Of a stretch of 15,522 nt of DNA, positions 6,638 through 15,333 are shown piece after piece. The position numbers and the translations under genes were made by a program. The notes beneath the pieces were generated by a model. The model saw only the letters and a program-made list of their open reading frames with translations. It ran no database searches and had not been told where the DNA came from. Positions within the stretch are counted from its first letter, which is position 1; each line of letters starts with the position of its first letter. The DNA is from Candidatus Latescibacterota bacterium (GTDB lineage Bacteria; Latescibacterota; UBA2968; UBA8231): the NCBI GenBank assembly GCA_003529325.1, contig DPVW01000391.1:1-15522 (forward strand), in the 5' to 3' direction.

Positions 6638-6664
6638 GCGGCAGGAAGGTTGACCGCCTGCCGC
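6638..6664. terminator. Likely bidirectional terminator between convergent operons
   Basis: GCGGCAGG (6638-6645) and CCTGCCGC (6657-6664) form a perfect 8-bp GC-rich stem around an 11-nt loop. It begins 2 bases after the stop of the plus-strand cupredoxin gene and ends 18 bases before the end of the minus-strand coxD gene. There is no T-tract on either side, so it is not a textbook intrinsic terminator, but its position in the only gap between converging operons supports a termination or 3'-end stabilising role on both strands. Confidence 0.6.
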
Positions 6665-6681
6665 ACGACTGCCCACGTCGT

Positions 6682-6990
6682 CTAGAGCAAGAATTCCGCT
6701 GGGGGCCGCTGCCAGTCACGGCTCATGTAGTCCTGCATCAGCAGGGCGAGAAAAATGATCAACGTGAAGAACCCGGCGGCGGCGAACACCCACATGAGCG
6801 GGGTATTGTAGCGGACGTGCATGAAGAACAGGACGACGAGCGTCGCCTTGAGAAGGGCGATTCCAAGAGCCAGGGGCGTATTCAGGACTCCCAACTCGAT
6901 GAATGCGGCCAGAACCGTGATCACCGTGAGGCAGAACAGGCACCCCACGATCGTCACATACATCTTTACCGGAACTACATGATTGGCCAC
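6682..6990 (-). CDS. coxD: Cytochrome c oxidase subunit IV (caa3 type)
   Basis: Predicted 102-residue membrane protein with three hydrophobic helices (about 11-31, 38-57 and 65-84). It matches the small subunit IV of bacterial caa3/aa3 oxidases: HVVPVKMYV at the N-terminus, [26 protein letters not shown] in the middle, and a final helix ending [11 protein letters not shown] chose the GTG start at 6990 because it keeps the N-terminal HVVP segment usual for the family and overlaps coxC by 16 bases. An ATG at 6963 would drop that segment, and an ATG at 7035 would add an unusual extension. This subunit assists assembly and stability of the oxidase and carries no cofactor. It is the last gene of the minus-strand operon. 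Confidence 0.85.
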   Translation of the reverse strand: MANHVVPVKMYVTIVGCLFCLTVITVLAAFIELGVLNTPLALGIALLKATLVVLFFMHVRYNTPLMWVFAAAGFFTLIIFLALLMQDYMSRDWQRPPAEFLL

Positions 6991-7628
6991 GGATCCCGTC
7001 CGATCAGGTACAGCAGAGGAAACAGGAAAATCCAAATGATATCGACGAAGTGCCAGTAGAGGCCGAAGTTCTCGATGGGGGAGAAGTATTCACTGGTATA
7101 GGTGCCCCGACGGATCTTCGGAATCAGCCAGACTATGAGTCCTAGCCCGATGATCATGTGCAGGGCGTGCATACCGGTCATGGCGAAGTAGAAGGAAAAG
7201 AAGATCTTCAACTGGCCCGAGCCCTCAAAAGAAGATCCTGGCAGAAGTCCATGGTGATACTTGTCAGCGTACTCAAAGGCCTTGATGACCAAGAAGGTCG
7301 TACCCAGAACCATGGTGGCCAGAATCCACCGTAGGAGCGGGTTCTTCGCTCCTTGCTGGGCGGCTCGAACTGCCATGGCCATGGTAAAGCTGCTGGCGAT
7401 CAGAACTGCCGTGTTGAGCGCACCCAGCTCGATCGGGAGGTGGTTGCTGCCCTCGATGAAGGCACCCAGATACTTGAAGCGGTAGACGGTGTATCCGGCG
7501 AAGAGTCCGCCGAAGAACATGATCTCCTGGGCGATGAACGCCCACATACCCATGTTGGCGGCTTCGTACTGCTGCTGCAAATCCTCGAATTGGTGATTCA
7601 GGGCCACAGGCTGGGCGTTCGAGCTCAT
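6975..7628 (-). CDS. coxC: Cytochrome c oxidase subunit III
   Basis: Predicted 217-residue membrane protein of the COX3 family with about five helices (30-50, 66-87, 100-117, 140-168, 188-208). Family features visible are [58 protein letters not shown] and the terminal [21 protein letters not shown]3 subunits support the catalytic subunit and oxygen or proton access. The start is the ATG at 7628, 4 bases after the coxA stop, with GGAGG (7638-7642) nine bases upstream inside the end of coxA. An upstream ATG at 7709 would add 27 basic residues and overlap coxA by 77 bases, so I reject it. The 3' end overlaps coxD. Confidence 0.93.
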   Translation of the reverse strand: MSSNAQPVALNHQFEDLQQQYEAANMGMWAFIAQEIMFFGGLFAGYTVYRFKYLGAFIEGSNHLPIELGALNTAVLIASSFTMAMAVRAAQQGAKNPLLRWILATMVLGTTFLVIKAFEYADKYHHGLLPGSSFEGSGQLKIFFSFYFAMTGMHALHMIIGLGLIVWLIPKIRRGTYTSEYFSPIENFGLYWHFVDIIWIFLFPLLYLIGRDPWPIM

Positions 7629-7632
7629 CTGT

Positions 7633-9324
7633 CTAGGCCTCCGCCCCTTCTTCTTGATGGATCTGTTCCCCCTCGGCGTCGTTGGCGTTGCCACCAAAGC
7701 GGGTGACATCCGCCTCCTCGTACGCGTAGGCTTCCTTCGTTACTATCGGTGTTACATCGAAGTTGTGGGGACCGGGGGGAGAAGGTATCTCCCACTCCAG
7801 CCCAACGGCTCGCCAGGGGTTGGGGCCAGCCTTGCGCCCAACGAACAGGGAGAGAAAGAGGTAGGCGAAAAGGATCAGATATCCCACGGCCAGTATGGAA
7901 GCACCGGCCGTGGACATGACGTTGAGGATCTGAAATTCCTCCGGGTATACGTGGTATCTTCGGGGCATCCCCAGATACCCCAGAACGAACTGGGGGAAGA
8001 AGGTGAGGTTGAATCCAAAGAAGATCAGAAGGGCACTGGCCTTGGACCATCCTTCGTGATACATGCGGCCCGTCATCTTCGGCCACCAGAAGTGGATTCC
8101 TGCTAGGTACGCCATCACCATGCCACCCACCATCACAAAGTGAAAGTGAGCGACCACGAAGTAGGTGTCGTGGAGATGGATATCCACGGCGATGGTGGAC
8201 AAAAACAGGCCGGTTAAGCCCCCAAGCATGAATAGGCCAATGAACCCCAGGGCGTAATACATGGGGGTCTCCAGGGAGATCGAGCCCCTGTAGAGGGTGG
8301 CGGTCCAGTTGAAGATCTTCACCGCGGTTGGGACGCCGACGAGAAAGGAGATGAAGGAGAAGACCATGCCGGCGTACATGGACTGGCCGGTAGTGAACAT
8401 GTGGTGGCCCCACACCAGAAAACCGAGGAGCGCGATCGCCAGGCTGGAAAAGGCGACAAAGGTGTAACCGAAAATCCGCTTACGGGCGAAACAGGCGATC
8501 ACCTCGCTGATCACACCGAAACCGGGCACGATCATGATGTACACCGCGGGGTGTGAGTAGAACCAGAACATGTGCTGGAACAGGATCGGGTCCCCACCGA
8601 GGGCGGGATCGAAAATGCCGATTCTGAACAGGTTCTCCAGTGCCACGAGCAGGAGCGTGATCGCCACGACCGGCGTGCCCAGGATCATGATGACGCTGGT
8701 GGCGTACTGCGCCCAGATGAAAAGCGGCAGCCGGAACCAGGTCATCCCCGGGGCCCGCATCTTGTGAATGGTGGTGAGGAAGTTTACACCGGTGAGAATG
8801 GAAGAGAAGCCGTTGATGAATACGCCGGAGAGGGCCAGCGCCACGTAATAACTGGAGTAGGTGCTGCTGTAAGGCGTATAGAAGGTCCATCCCGTGTCGA
8901 CACCGCCCATGACGATGGCGAACGTGGCCAGGGTGCCGCCCACCATGAAGCAGTACCAACTCAGGAGGTTGAGCTTGGGAAACGCCACATCCCGAGCGCC
9001 GATCTGGATCGGCAAGAGGAAGTTTCCCAGAACAGCCGGCACGGAGGGAATGAGGAAGAAGAAGATCATCGCCACGCCGTGCATGGTGAACAGCTTGTTA
9101 TACGTGTCTGCTTCGAATACATCGCCCTGCGGAGTCAACAGCTCCAGTCGGATGAGAGACGCAAAAAGTCCTCCCACCATGAAAAAGACGGTCGTCATAA
9201 CCAGATAGAGTATGCCGACGCGCTTGTGATCGAGGGTCAGAAGCCAGGACTTGATGCCGTAGCTGGCGCTCAGGTAGCTCACGTCCCCGCTGCTGGTATG
9301 ACTAGCTGTTGTGTTTGTTGTCAT
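7633..9324 (-). CDS. coxA: Cytochrome c oxidase subunit I, A2-type heme-copper oxidase
   Basis: Predicted 563-residue catalytic subunit that reduces oxygen to water at a heme a3-CuB site and pumps protons. All metal ligands can be read: His82 ([10 protein letters not shown]) and His395 for the low-spin heme, His393 for heme a3 ([12 protein letters not shown]), and His258, His307 and His308 for CuB (SHPAVY, WGHHMF). Tyr262 is positioned for the His-Tyr crosslink. The helix VI motif is YSHPAVYIM, lacking the Glu of HPEVY and having the Tyr-Ser pair that defines A2-type oxidases such as those of Rhodothermus and Thermus caa3. Twelve helices fit the length; the tail (520-563) is Glu-rich and soluble. 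It sits 17 bases after coxB and 4 bases before coxC. The Shine-Dalgarno is weak. The heme type (a rather than o) is assumed from the family; no heme A synthesis gene is in the window. Confidence 0.97.
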   Translation of the reverse strand: MTTNTTASHTSSGDVSYLSASYGIKSWLLTLDHKRVGILYLVMTTVFFMVGGLFASLIRLELLTPQGDVFEADTYNKLFTMHGVAMIFFFLIPSVPAVLGNFLLPIQIGARDVAFPKLNLLSWYCFMVGGTLATFAIVMGGVDTGWTFYTPYSSTYSSYYVALALSGVFINGFSSILTGVNFLTTIHKMRAPGMTWFRLPLFIWAQYATSVIMILGTPVVAITLLLVALENLFRIGIFDPALGGDPILFQHMFWFYSHPAVYIMIVPGFGVISEVIACFARKRIFGYTFVAFSSLAIALLGFLVWGHHMFTTGQSMYAGMVFSFISFLVGVPTAVKIFNWTATLYRGSISLETPMYYALGFIGLFMLGGLTGLFLSTIAVDIHLHDTYFVVAHFHFVMVGGMVMAYLAGIHFWWPKMTGRMYHEGWSKASALLIFFGFNLTFFPQFVLGYLGMPRRYHVYPEEFQILNVMSTAGASILAVGYLILFAYLFLSLFVGRKAGPNPWRAVGLEWEIPSPPGPHNFDVTPIVTKEAYAYEEADVTRFGGNANDAEGEQIHQEEGAEA

Positions 9325-9341
9325 CTGTTGTCTTCAACCGG

Positions 9342-10277
9342 CTACTGGGAATCACTCAAAGATTGGATGTAGCTGATAATCTGCATGACCGTCTCCTCGC
9401 TGATCTGCCCCTGGAAGGTGGGCATGAGCGGCTCGTATCCGTCGACGATCTGGCTGCGGGGGTCAAGGATCGAGGTCCGCAGGTAATCCTCGTCAGCCAT
9501 CACTGTTTCCCCGGTAGTGATCTGCACCGGAGTCCCGTAGCGGCCTACCAGGTTCGGACCCCTCCCTTGGTTGGACTCCTTGTGGCACGTCTCACAACCC
9601 AGTTGCTGGAACTGGCGCGCTCCCGCTTCCACCATGGTTTCGCCCGTAGCTCCGCCGCTCAGCCAGTCCTGAAACTCCTCCTGCTTCATGACGACGATGC
9701 GCCCGATCATACCGGAATGCTGAGTGCCGCAGTATTCGGCGCAGAAGAGGTAATACTCTCCCACCTTGGTGGCCTCGAACCACATGGTGTTATATCGCCC
9801 GGGGACTGCGTCTTTCTTGACCCGGAAGGCAGGAATAAAAAAGGAGTGAATCACGTCCTCTGAGGCCAACGTGAGGCGCACAGGCTGGTTTACCGGGACG
9901 TGCAGCTCATTGATCTCGCGCTTGCCCTGAGAGTGCTGGATTTTCCACATCCATTGCTTGCCCACGGCGTAGATATCAATCGCATTCGCAGGGGCACGGT
10001 ACATTCTGAAAGCGATTCCCGCACCGAGGGCAAAGACCACAAGGGAGAGAATGAGAGGAATGATACTCCAGGCCAACTCGAGCGGTAGGGAGCCTTTGAT
10101 AGGTTTCGGGCGCTCGTCCTCGGATCGCCGGCGGTATTTGACCGAAAACAGGACGATGAAGAACATCACTCCTACCGCGAAGAACACACTCAGGGAGACC
10201 AGTAGGAAGAAGAGGCCATCCACCTGTACTGCAAAGGTGGAGGCTTGCTCGGGAAACAATGGAAAGTAGTCGGACAT
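9342..10277 (-). CDS. coxB: Cytochrome c oxidase subunit II with fused cytochrome c (caa3 type)
   Basis: Predicted 311-residue protein that accepts electrons from cytochrome c or from ACIII and passes them to subunit I. Two N-terminal helices (about 22-46 and 68-92) are followed by a periplasmic CuA domain: His144 in DVIHSFFIPAF, then CAEYCGTQHSGM at 179-190 giving Cys179, Cys183, His187 and Met190. A cytochrome c domain is fused at the C-terminus with CETCH (228-232) and Met285 (EPLMPTF), which makes this a caa3 rather than aa3 oxidase. KQWMWKIQH (107-115) is the usual aromatic region near CuA. No clear lipobox is visible. It is separated from sco by 63 bases and from coxA by 17, in the same direction. 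Confidence 0.96.
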   Translation of the reverse strand: MSDYFPLFPEQASTFAVQVDGLFFLLVSLSVFFAVGVMFFIVLFSVKYRRRSEDERPKPIKGSLPLELAWSIIPLILSLVVFALGAGIAFRMYRAPANAIDIYAVGKQWMWKIQHSQGKREINELHVPVNQPVRLTLASEDVIHSFFIPAFRVKKDAVPGRYNTMWFEATKVGEYYLFCAEYCGTQHSGMIGRIVVMKQEEFQDWLSGGATGETMVEAGARQFQQLGCETCHKESNQGRGPNLVGRYGTPVQITTGETVMADEDYLRTSILDPRSQIVDGYEPLMPTFQGQISEETVMQIISYIQSLSDSQ

Positions 10278-10340
10278 CTTCAGTTAGCTGATTTCACGAT
10301 TCGTCATCATCATCTCGAATGAACACGCATTCCGGATACC

Positions 10341-11159
10341 TTACGCAGGGGGACCGACGGTTCCGTGCGGTTTCGCGCGACGCTCCCGGCGCAGCATGAG
10401 GACTATGAAACCCACCATTGTCGCCACCGTCAGCCCGCCAGCGATGCGCAAGGAGTTCATTATTACCAGGCCGTACTTCCCGGTTGACGGGTCGTACTGA
10501 TAGCACAACAAGAGCAGCTGGTCCACCGCGGAGCCGATCTTGTTCTGCGATGCCTCGATCAGTCCAAGGCGCACATCCTTGGGAGCGTAGTCGACCCCAT
10601 AGAAGTAGCGGGCGAGCTTTCCCTCCGGGGTCAGCACCATGATACCGCTGGCGTGCAGGTACAGACCGGTTTCCGGGTCGTATTGATAACGGAATCCCAC
10701 GGCCTGCGCCAGGCGTTCGATCTGATCCTTGCGCCCGGTGAGAAAGTGCCACCCGCGATCGGCGCTGGCCCGGCCGTACCGCTTCACGTACTCCGCCTTC
10801 TTCGCCGCAGCCAGACTCGGCGTCTCGCCGGGGTCAATGCTGACGGTGATAACGTCGAACTCTTTTCCCACATCGAAGGAGAGCACCCGCAGACTCCGCG
10901 TCAGTCCGTTGAGGATCTGGGTGCACAGCATGGGGCATTCGTAATACACCAGGGTCAGCAGAGCCGGCCTCTCACCCAGGAAGTCTCCTATGGCGACGGT
11001 GCGGCCCTTCTCGTCGGTGAACGACAGGTCGAGAGGTATTTGCGCGTCGAGGTTTTGATCCAGGCCGACCTGGTCCAGCAGCTGCTTGTCGAGGGGTTGG
11101 GCGCCGGCCCCACACGTCAGGATGGCGACGACGGCGACCGCACTCACAGTGGCATTCAT
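10341..11159 (-). CDS. sco: SCO1/SenC-family copper chaperone for CuA assembly
   Basis: Predicted 272-residue thioredoxin-fold protein that delivers copper to, or keeps reduced, the CuA site of CoxB. It has a signal peptide (about 1-20, ending GAGA-QP), the copper-binding motif CPMLC (Cys75 and Cys79, in YYECPMLCTQ), and the third ligand His169 (LYLHASGIMVL). A C-terminal helix (about 233-257) followed by basic residues anchors it in the membrane, as in SCO proteins that sit with ACIII-caa3 clusters. FDVITVSIDPGETP is the usual SCO strand. The start ATG at 11159 is 2 bases after the stop of the upstream small gene; GGAGG lies at 11173-11177, 13 bases upstream. Its place between the ACIII genes and coxB fits CuA maturation. 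Confidence 0.93.
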   Translation of the reverse strand: MNATVSAVAVVAILTCGAGAQPLDKQLLDQVGLDQNLDAQIPLDLSFTDEKGRTVAIGDFLGERPALLTLVYYECPMLCTQILNGLTRSLRVLSFDVGKEFDVITVSIDPGETPSLAAAKKAEYVKRYGRASADRGWHFLTGRKDQIERLAQAVGFRYQYDPETGLYLHASGIMVLTPEGKLARYFYGVDYAPKDVRLGLIEASQNKIGSAVDQLLLLCYQYDPSTGKYGLVIMNSLRIAGGLTVATMVGFIVLMLRRERRAKPHGTVGPPA

Positions 11160-11161
11160 CG

Positions 11162-11578
11162 CTACTGTTCGACCTCCGTGCTGTCTGTCTTTTGCGGCAG
11201 GCGGCCTTGTTTCACCAGAATTGCAATGGCGCGATCTATGGGTATGCGCACAAGTCCCTGCTCGCGGTCTACCCAGTCGTAGGTAGTCAACACGTGGTCC
11301 TCGGTGGCCTTCATGTCGATCTTCTGCTGCGGAGGGTCCAGCTGCAGGCGGGGCCCTTCGCCCGGTTGCCTGGTCTGTGCCAGGGCGTGTGGTTCCTGAT
11401 CGAACAGCAGAGGTTCAACATAGCTGAACACTCTGAAAAGAACGAGGATCCCGACGAAGATACATACCAGAGAAAGCGCCAGAACGATGCCCACCTTGGC
11501 CAGCATGCTGGCCGATGCGTCGGACCGCTCGTATCCACGAGCATCGTTGCCGCTCTCAGATGCAATCGGATCATCCAT
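11162..11578 (-). CDS. Small single-helix membrane protein with RIPIDRA motif, ACIII/caa3-associated
   Basis: Predicted 138-residue protein of unknown function. From the ATG at 11578 it has a charged N-terminus (1-24), one transmembrane helix (about 26-54) and a hydrophilic, presumably periplasmic tail. Near the end is DHVLTTYDWVDREQGLVRIP followed by IDRAIAILVKQGRLP (94-128), a block I recognise as recurring in small proteins coded between ACIII and caa3 genes; I know no established function. There is no CXXCH, lipobox or cofactor motif. The start overlaps the end of actF by 8 bases (ATGGATGA), implying translational coupling, and the stop is 2 bases before sco. A structural or assembly role in the ACIII-caa3 supercomplex, perhaps comparable to the single-helix ActG of Rhodothermus, is inference from position. 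Confidence 0.75.
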   Translation of the reverse strand: MDDPIASESGNDARGYERSDASASMLAKVGIVLALSLVCIFVGILVLFRVFSYVEPLLFDQEPHALAQTRQPGEGPRLQLDPPQQKIDMKATEDHVLTTYDWVDREQGLVRIPIDRAIAILVKQGRLPQKTDSTEVEQ

Positions 11579-12779
11579 GCGCTTGCTCGCCCTCGGCGGC
11601 CAGAGCTGAGAAATCAAAGCGCGGATCGTTCAGGGCCACGAGGGATCGCTTGCTCAGCTGCCCGTAAAAGACGAACAACCAGAGGCCGCCGATGGCGATG
11701 GGCAGCACGACGTCCAACCAGTGGATGGTGAACCCCGACTTGTCGAAAGCGGGGGCGGTGATCCAGAAAAGGTCCAGCAGCCGCATGACCATTAGGCCTG
11801 CTGCAATGGAGACCAGAATGGGGATTCGCGCTTTGAGCCGGCTGGAGACGAGCAGAACCATAGGTACGCCGAAGTGAAAAGCCACCAACAGATACCCCAC
11901 GTTCTGCCAGCCGCCCTGGAGACGGGTGTAGTACCAGGTGATTTCCTCGGGAAGGTTGCCGGACCAGATGATGAGAAACTGGGAGAAGGAAGTGTAGGCC
12001 CAGAGCATGACAAACCCGAGCATGAACGTACCCAGATCTCTCAAACGTTCGTTGGTCAGTAGCGCGCTCAGGGGCTGGCATCGCGATAGCTGCACGGCCA
12101 CGAGGGTCATGAAGGCCCACGTCATCAGCATCTGCCCGATGATGAAAATGGCAGCGTAGATGGTTGAAAACCAGTGAGGTTCCAGGGACATGATCCAGTC
12201 GATGGCGGCGAAAGTAGTGATGAGGACGAACACGACGACTCCCGGACCGCTCAGGATCTGCATTCTCCTCGTGGGGGAAGTCTCCGTCGTGGTGTCCTGC
12301 TCAGCTGTCCACTTGTTGAGCAGAACAGCCATGGCGCCCCATATCAGAAAGTAGATGAGGTAGCGGATCACGAAGAATGTCGGATTGAGAAACACCGCCT
12401 TTTTCTGCAGGATCTCGTCACCGGCCACTACATCTTCGTGACTCCACTCGTAGAGCTCGTGGATCCCAAGCAGCACGGGAATGCCCAGCACGAACATGAG
12501 GAGCAGGGTCCGCGTGCCGCCCTCCAGGAGCCGGCGAAGAGCGAATCCCCACCTTCCTCCCACCAGGTGGTGAACCATAAGGAGCAGGAGACTCCCCAGG
12601 GACAGGCTCACCCAGTAGATGAAAGCCAGCAGGTAGGATCGGAAAAACTGATCGTGGTCGAGGAACAACCCCAGGATCGCGAAGGCGGATGCCACCAGGC
12701 CGCAGACGAGGGCCTTCATCCTCAAGGAGTCGAACTGCGGCTTCAGGGCCTCCGACTGTCGAATGATCTCCTCGTTCAT
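11571..12779 (-). CDS. actF: Alternative complex III subunit ActF
   Basis: Predicted 402-residue integral membrane protein with about ten helices, a subunit of the quinol:electron-acceptor alternative complex III and distantly related to ActC/NrfD. Recognisable family features include the SLSLGSLLLLMVHHLVGGRW block (58-77), AAIDWIMSLEPHWFSTIYAA (191-210), and the SFSQFLIIWSGNLPEEITWY segment (264-283) typical of ActF. The start is the ATG at 12779, which overlaps the actE stop as ATGA; an in-frame ATG at 12869 would add 30 Pro/Arg-rich residues within actE and is rejected. The stop overlaps the next small gene. ActF binds no redox cofactor; a role in proton movement has been proposed for the family. 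Confidence 0.93.
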   Translation of the reverse strand: MNEEIIRQSEALKPQFDSLRMKALVCGLVASAFAILGLFLDHDQFFRSYLLAFIYWVSLSLGSLLLLMVHHLVGGRWGFALRRLLEGGTRTLLLMFVLGIPVLLGIHELYEWSHEDVVAGDEILQKKAVFLNPTFFVIRYLIYFLIWGAMAVLLNKWTAEQDTTTETSPTRRMQILSGPGVVVFVLITTFAAIDWIMSLEPHWFSTIYAAIFIIGQMLMTWAFMTLVAVQLSRCQPLSALLTNERLRDLGTFMLGFVMLWAYTSFSQFLIIWSGNLPEEITWYYTRLQGGWQNVGYLLVAFHFGVPMVLLVSSRLKARIPILVSIAAGLMVMRLLDLFWITAPAFDKSGFTIHWLDVVLPIAIGGLWLFVFYGQLSKRSLVALNDPRFDFSALAAEGEQAHG

Positions 12780-13360
12780 GGCAGCTGCCTCTGATCCTCT
12801 GGGGGCAGTTGGTCGAACTGGGCGTCCTGGCTGAACTGGAGGGCGCGCACGTACGCGGCGATAGCCCACCGGTCTCTGACGGGGACTCTGGCCGCGGAGC
12901 TGTACATGGCACCGAAGCCGTTGGTCATAACGTCGAAGAAGTGACCGATAGGAACCTCTCTAAGACGGTCGATGTGGTATGAGGGAGGCTGTTTGAGCCC
13001 GCGTTTCACGATCATTCCGTTGCCCGTACCCGTACGGTCATGGCAGGGTGAGCAGAATATGTCGTAGCGCTGCCTGCCCCGGACGAGGAGTTCCTCTGTG
13101 AGTTCCAGAGGCAGGGTGGTTGCCAACTCGCCGTTCACCATACCCTCGTACAGATGTGAGTCAAGGCGGAGCTGACCCCGGGCCACCGTTTCCTCCACGG
13201 GTCGGCGGGCAGAGAGCCCGTCCTCGAAAATATCAGAGGCCTCGAAGCTCTCATACTTCGGCTGGTCGTACATAGCCTGCCGGAGCTCGCAGCCACCCAG
13301 GAGCAGTACCCCCGCCAGAGCGAATGCAATAATGGCTGCTCGAGGGCGCCATGTCGGCAT
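12776..13360 (-). CDS. actE: Alternative complex III subunit ActE, monoheme cytochrome c lipoprotein
   Basis: Predicted 194-residue periplasmic lipoprotein with one heme c. Using the ATG at 13360 it has a signal peptide ending in LLLGGC, with Cys24 as the lipidation site. The heme motif is CSPCH at 103-107, followed by DRTGTGNGM, and the sixth ligand is probably Met152 (GFGAMYSS). The N-terminal segment MYDQPKYESFEASDIFEDG is typical of ActE and contacts other ACIII subunits. It passes electrons from the complex toward the CoxB cytochrome domain. The ATG is 1 base after the actD stop (TAA-G-ATG); a TTG at 13372 would add four residues and overlap actD, and cannot be excluded. The end overlaps actF by 4 bases. 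Confidence 0.93.
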   Translation of the reverse strand: MPTWRPRAAIIAFALAGVLLLGGCELRQAMYDQPKYESFEASDIFEDGLSARRPVEETVARGQLRLDSHLYEGMVNGELATTLPLELTEELLVRGRQRYDIFCSPCHDRTGTGNGMIVKRGLKQPPSYHIDRLREVPIGHFFDVMTNGFGAMYSSAARVPVRDRWAIAAYVRALQFSQDAQFDQLPPEDQRQLP

Positions 13361-13361
13361 C

Positions 13362-13910
13362 TTACCAGTCAACGGTCGATACCTCTACCGGATTGAAGCC
13401 CCGCAGGAAAGAGCTGGTGCGATCGGCATCGAAAAGGGCATCTCTGGATTCGATGCAGAGGAAGAAGCGGTCCTGACTGGCGCGCTCGAAGCCTTCCACA
13501 TTAAAGACCGGGTGGTAAGGCATGGGCAGTCCGTTGCCAATCCACAGGGCCAGGAAGGTGCCCAAGGCGGCAAACAGGATGGTCACCTCGAAGGCGACGG
13601 GGATAAACATGGGACCGCTGTGCAGCGGTCTTCCCCCGATATTCAACGGGAAGTCGATGACGTGGACCCAGTACTGCAATGCATACCCGCTGATCGCACC
13701 CACCGCACCGCAGATGAAGGTGAGGATAGGCAGATTGGTTCTTGGAAATCCGATGGCTGCGGCCAGCCCGTGGATGGGCAGAGGGCTGTAGGCGTCGATG
13801 GTTCGATACCCTTCCGAGTAGGTGTGCCTGGCGGCCTCCAGGAGCTCCTCGGGCGTTTCGAACTCGGCCATGAGGCCGTAGGAGTCAGATCCACTCTGGT
13901 TCATGATCAT
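13362..13910 (-). CDS. actD: Alternative complex III subunit ActD (DUF3341)
   Basis: Predicted 182-residue membrane protein with two helices (about 60-83 and 97-125). It matches ActD: an N-terminal soluble domain beginning GLMAEFETPEELLEAARHTY, the DAYSPLPIHGL motif at 39-49, and after the second helix a C-terminal soluble part with RASQDRFFLCIES and ending in a GFNPVEV segment. ActD carries no cofactor and packs against ActF in the complex. Either the first ATG at 13910 or the second at 13904 could be the start (MIMNQ); no strong Shine-Dalgarno distinguishes them. It lies 21 bases after actC and 1 base before actE. Confidence 0.93.
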   Translation of the reverse strand: MIMNQSGSDSYGLMAEFETPEELLEAARHTYSEGYRTIDAYSPLPIHGLAAAIGFPRTNLPILTFICGAVGAISGYALQYWVHVIDFPLNIGGRPLHSGPMFIPVAFEVTILFAALGTFLALWIGNGLPMPYHPVFNVEGFERASQDRFFLCIESRDALFDADRTSSFLRGFNPVEVSTVDW

Positions 13911-13931
13911 CGGAGCCGGTTGCCAGGCCCG

Positions 13932-15317
13932 CTACTTTACCTTTTTCCCGAAGGGGAGAAGGGTTCGGATTTCGTGCATGGCGATCAATGGCATAGCTCG
14001 TAAGAAGAGAAAGAAGGCGACTAGGAAGAAGCCTATGGTTCCCACGTAGAGCGCCCAATCCCAGAAGGTGGGGTAGAACATGTCCCAGGAAGAGGGCATG
14101 AAGTCTCGGTGGAGACTGGTAATCACGATGATAAATCGCTCCAGCCACATGCCCACACTGATGACGACGGAGATGAGGAAGAGCCATGTCGTGTTCTGTC
14201 GCACCTTCTTGGACCAGAGAGCCTGCGGGATGACGATATTGCAGATCAGGAGGGCCCAGTAGAAGCCTCCATACGGACCGAACATCCGATTTTGCATCAG
14301 GAACGATTCGTAGAGGCTGGCGCTGTACCAGGCTATCAACTGCTCCATGAAGTAGCCGTACCCGACGATGAGTCCGGCGGTGAGCATCACCTTGCCCATG
14401 TTTTCCAGGTGCCGTACGGTGATGAAATCCTGCAGTCCGTACAGACTCCTCAAAGGAATCATCAGAATGAGCACCATGGCGAATCCGGCATAGATGGCGC
14501 CAGCTACGAAGTAGGGAGGAAATATCGTGGTGTGCCACCCGGGTACGATGGAGATGGCGAAGTCAAAACTGATGACACTGTGCACGGACAGGACCAACGG
14601 TGTGGCCAGTCCGGCCAACATGAGGGACGCCATCTCGTAGCGCTCCCAGTGGATGGCCGACCCCCGCCAGCCCATGGCTAACATCCCGTACACGGCCCTG
14701 GCGATCGGATTCTTGGCCCGATCACGGAAGCTCGCAATATCGGGAACCATGCCCGTGAACCAGAAGATGAGCGATACGGTCAGGTAAGTACTGACCGCAA
14801 AGACATCCCAGATCAGGGGCGATCGAAACTGGGGCCATACATCCATGGAGTTCGGGTAGGGGAACAGCCAGTATATGGCCAGCCAGGGACGCCCCGTGTG
14901 GAGGATGGGAAACATGCCGGCGCACAGGACGGCGAAGATCGTCATGGCTTCGGCCGAGCGGTTGATGGACGTGCGCCACTTCTGGCGAAAGAGCAGAAGG
15001 ATGGCGGAGATCAGCGTACCTGCGTGGCCGATTCCTATCCACCAGACGAAGTGGACAATGGCGAAACCCCAGCCGATGGGGACGTTCAGACCCCAGATAC
15101 CGACTCCCTGGAACAGCAGATAGCCGATGGCCACCTGCAGGAGTCCCAGCCCCATCAGACCCACAGAGACGACGATGAACCACTGTATCGGTGTGTGCGG
15201 AGTCAGAACGACGGAACTGATCTTTTCCGTTATCGTCGTGTGCGACGTCTGACCTGCACCCAACTCCTGGGGAGGCGATGTGTACTGCTGTCGCGTCGAC
15301 CTTACCGGCTGTGACAT
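13932..15317 (-). CDS. actC: Alternative complex III subunit ActC (NrfD/PsrC-like)
   Basis: Predicted 461-residue membrane protein with about ten helices and the fold of NrfD/PsrC, the quinol-oxidising membrane subunit of alternative complex III. Family features include IGWGFAIVHFVWWIGIGHAG (81-100), PILHTGRPW (137-145), MDVWPQFRSPLIWDVFAVS (158-176), SVHSVISFDFAISIVPGWH (244-262) and YESFLMQNRMFGPYGGFYW (336-354). His140 and Asp171 are in the region where the quinol site lies in the Rhodothermus structure, though I assign these by similarity only. Electrons pass from here to the Fe-S clusters of ActB. The start ATG at 15317 follows actB by 16 bases, with AAGGG in the gap. Confidence 0.96.
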   Translation of the reverse strand: MSQPVRSTRQQYTSPPQELGAGQTSHTTITEKISSVVLTPHTPIQWFIVVSVGLMGLGLLQVAIGYLLFQGVGIWGLNVPIGWGFAIVHFVWWIGIGHAGTLISAILLLFRQKWRTSINRSAEAMTIFAVLCAGMFPILHTGRPWLAIYWLFPYPNSMDVWPQFRSPLIWDVFAVSTYLTVSLIFWFTGMVPDIASFRDRAKNPIARAVYGMLAMGWRGSAIHWERYEMASLMLAGLATPLVLSVHSVISFDFAISIVPGWHTTIFPPYFVAGAIYAGFAMVLILMIPLRSLYGLQDFITVRHLENMGKVMLTAGLIVGYGYFMEQLIAWYSASLYESFLMQNRMFGPYGGFYWALLICNIVIPQALWSKKVRQNTTWLFLISVVISVGMWLERFIIVITSLHRDFMPSSWDMFYPTFWDWALYVGTIGFFLVAFFLFLRAMPLIAMHEIRTLLPFGKKVK

Positions 15318-15333
15318 GGTGCCCTTTTAGGGC

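Noticed and set aside
10284..10313. Nine-codon open frame (three ATG codons in a row) ending 6 bases before coxB, a possible leader peptide
   Set aside because: Too short to support, no ribosome binding site, and no attenuator-like structure around it; the ATG triplet is a simple ATG repeat.
15321..15333. Small inverted repeat GCCC-TTTTA-GGGC between actB and actC as an internal terminator
   Set aside because: A 4-bp stem is too weak, and actC must be read through in this operon; at most it could slightly mask the actC ribosome binding site.
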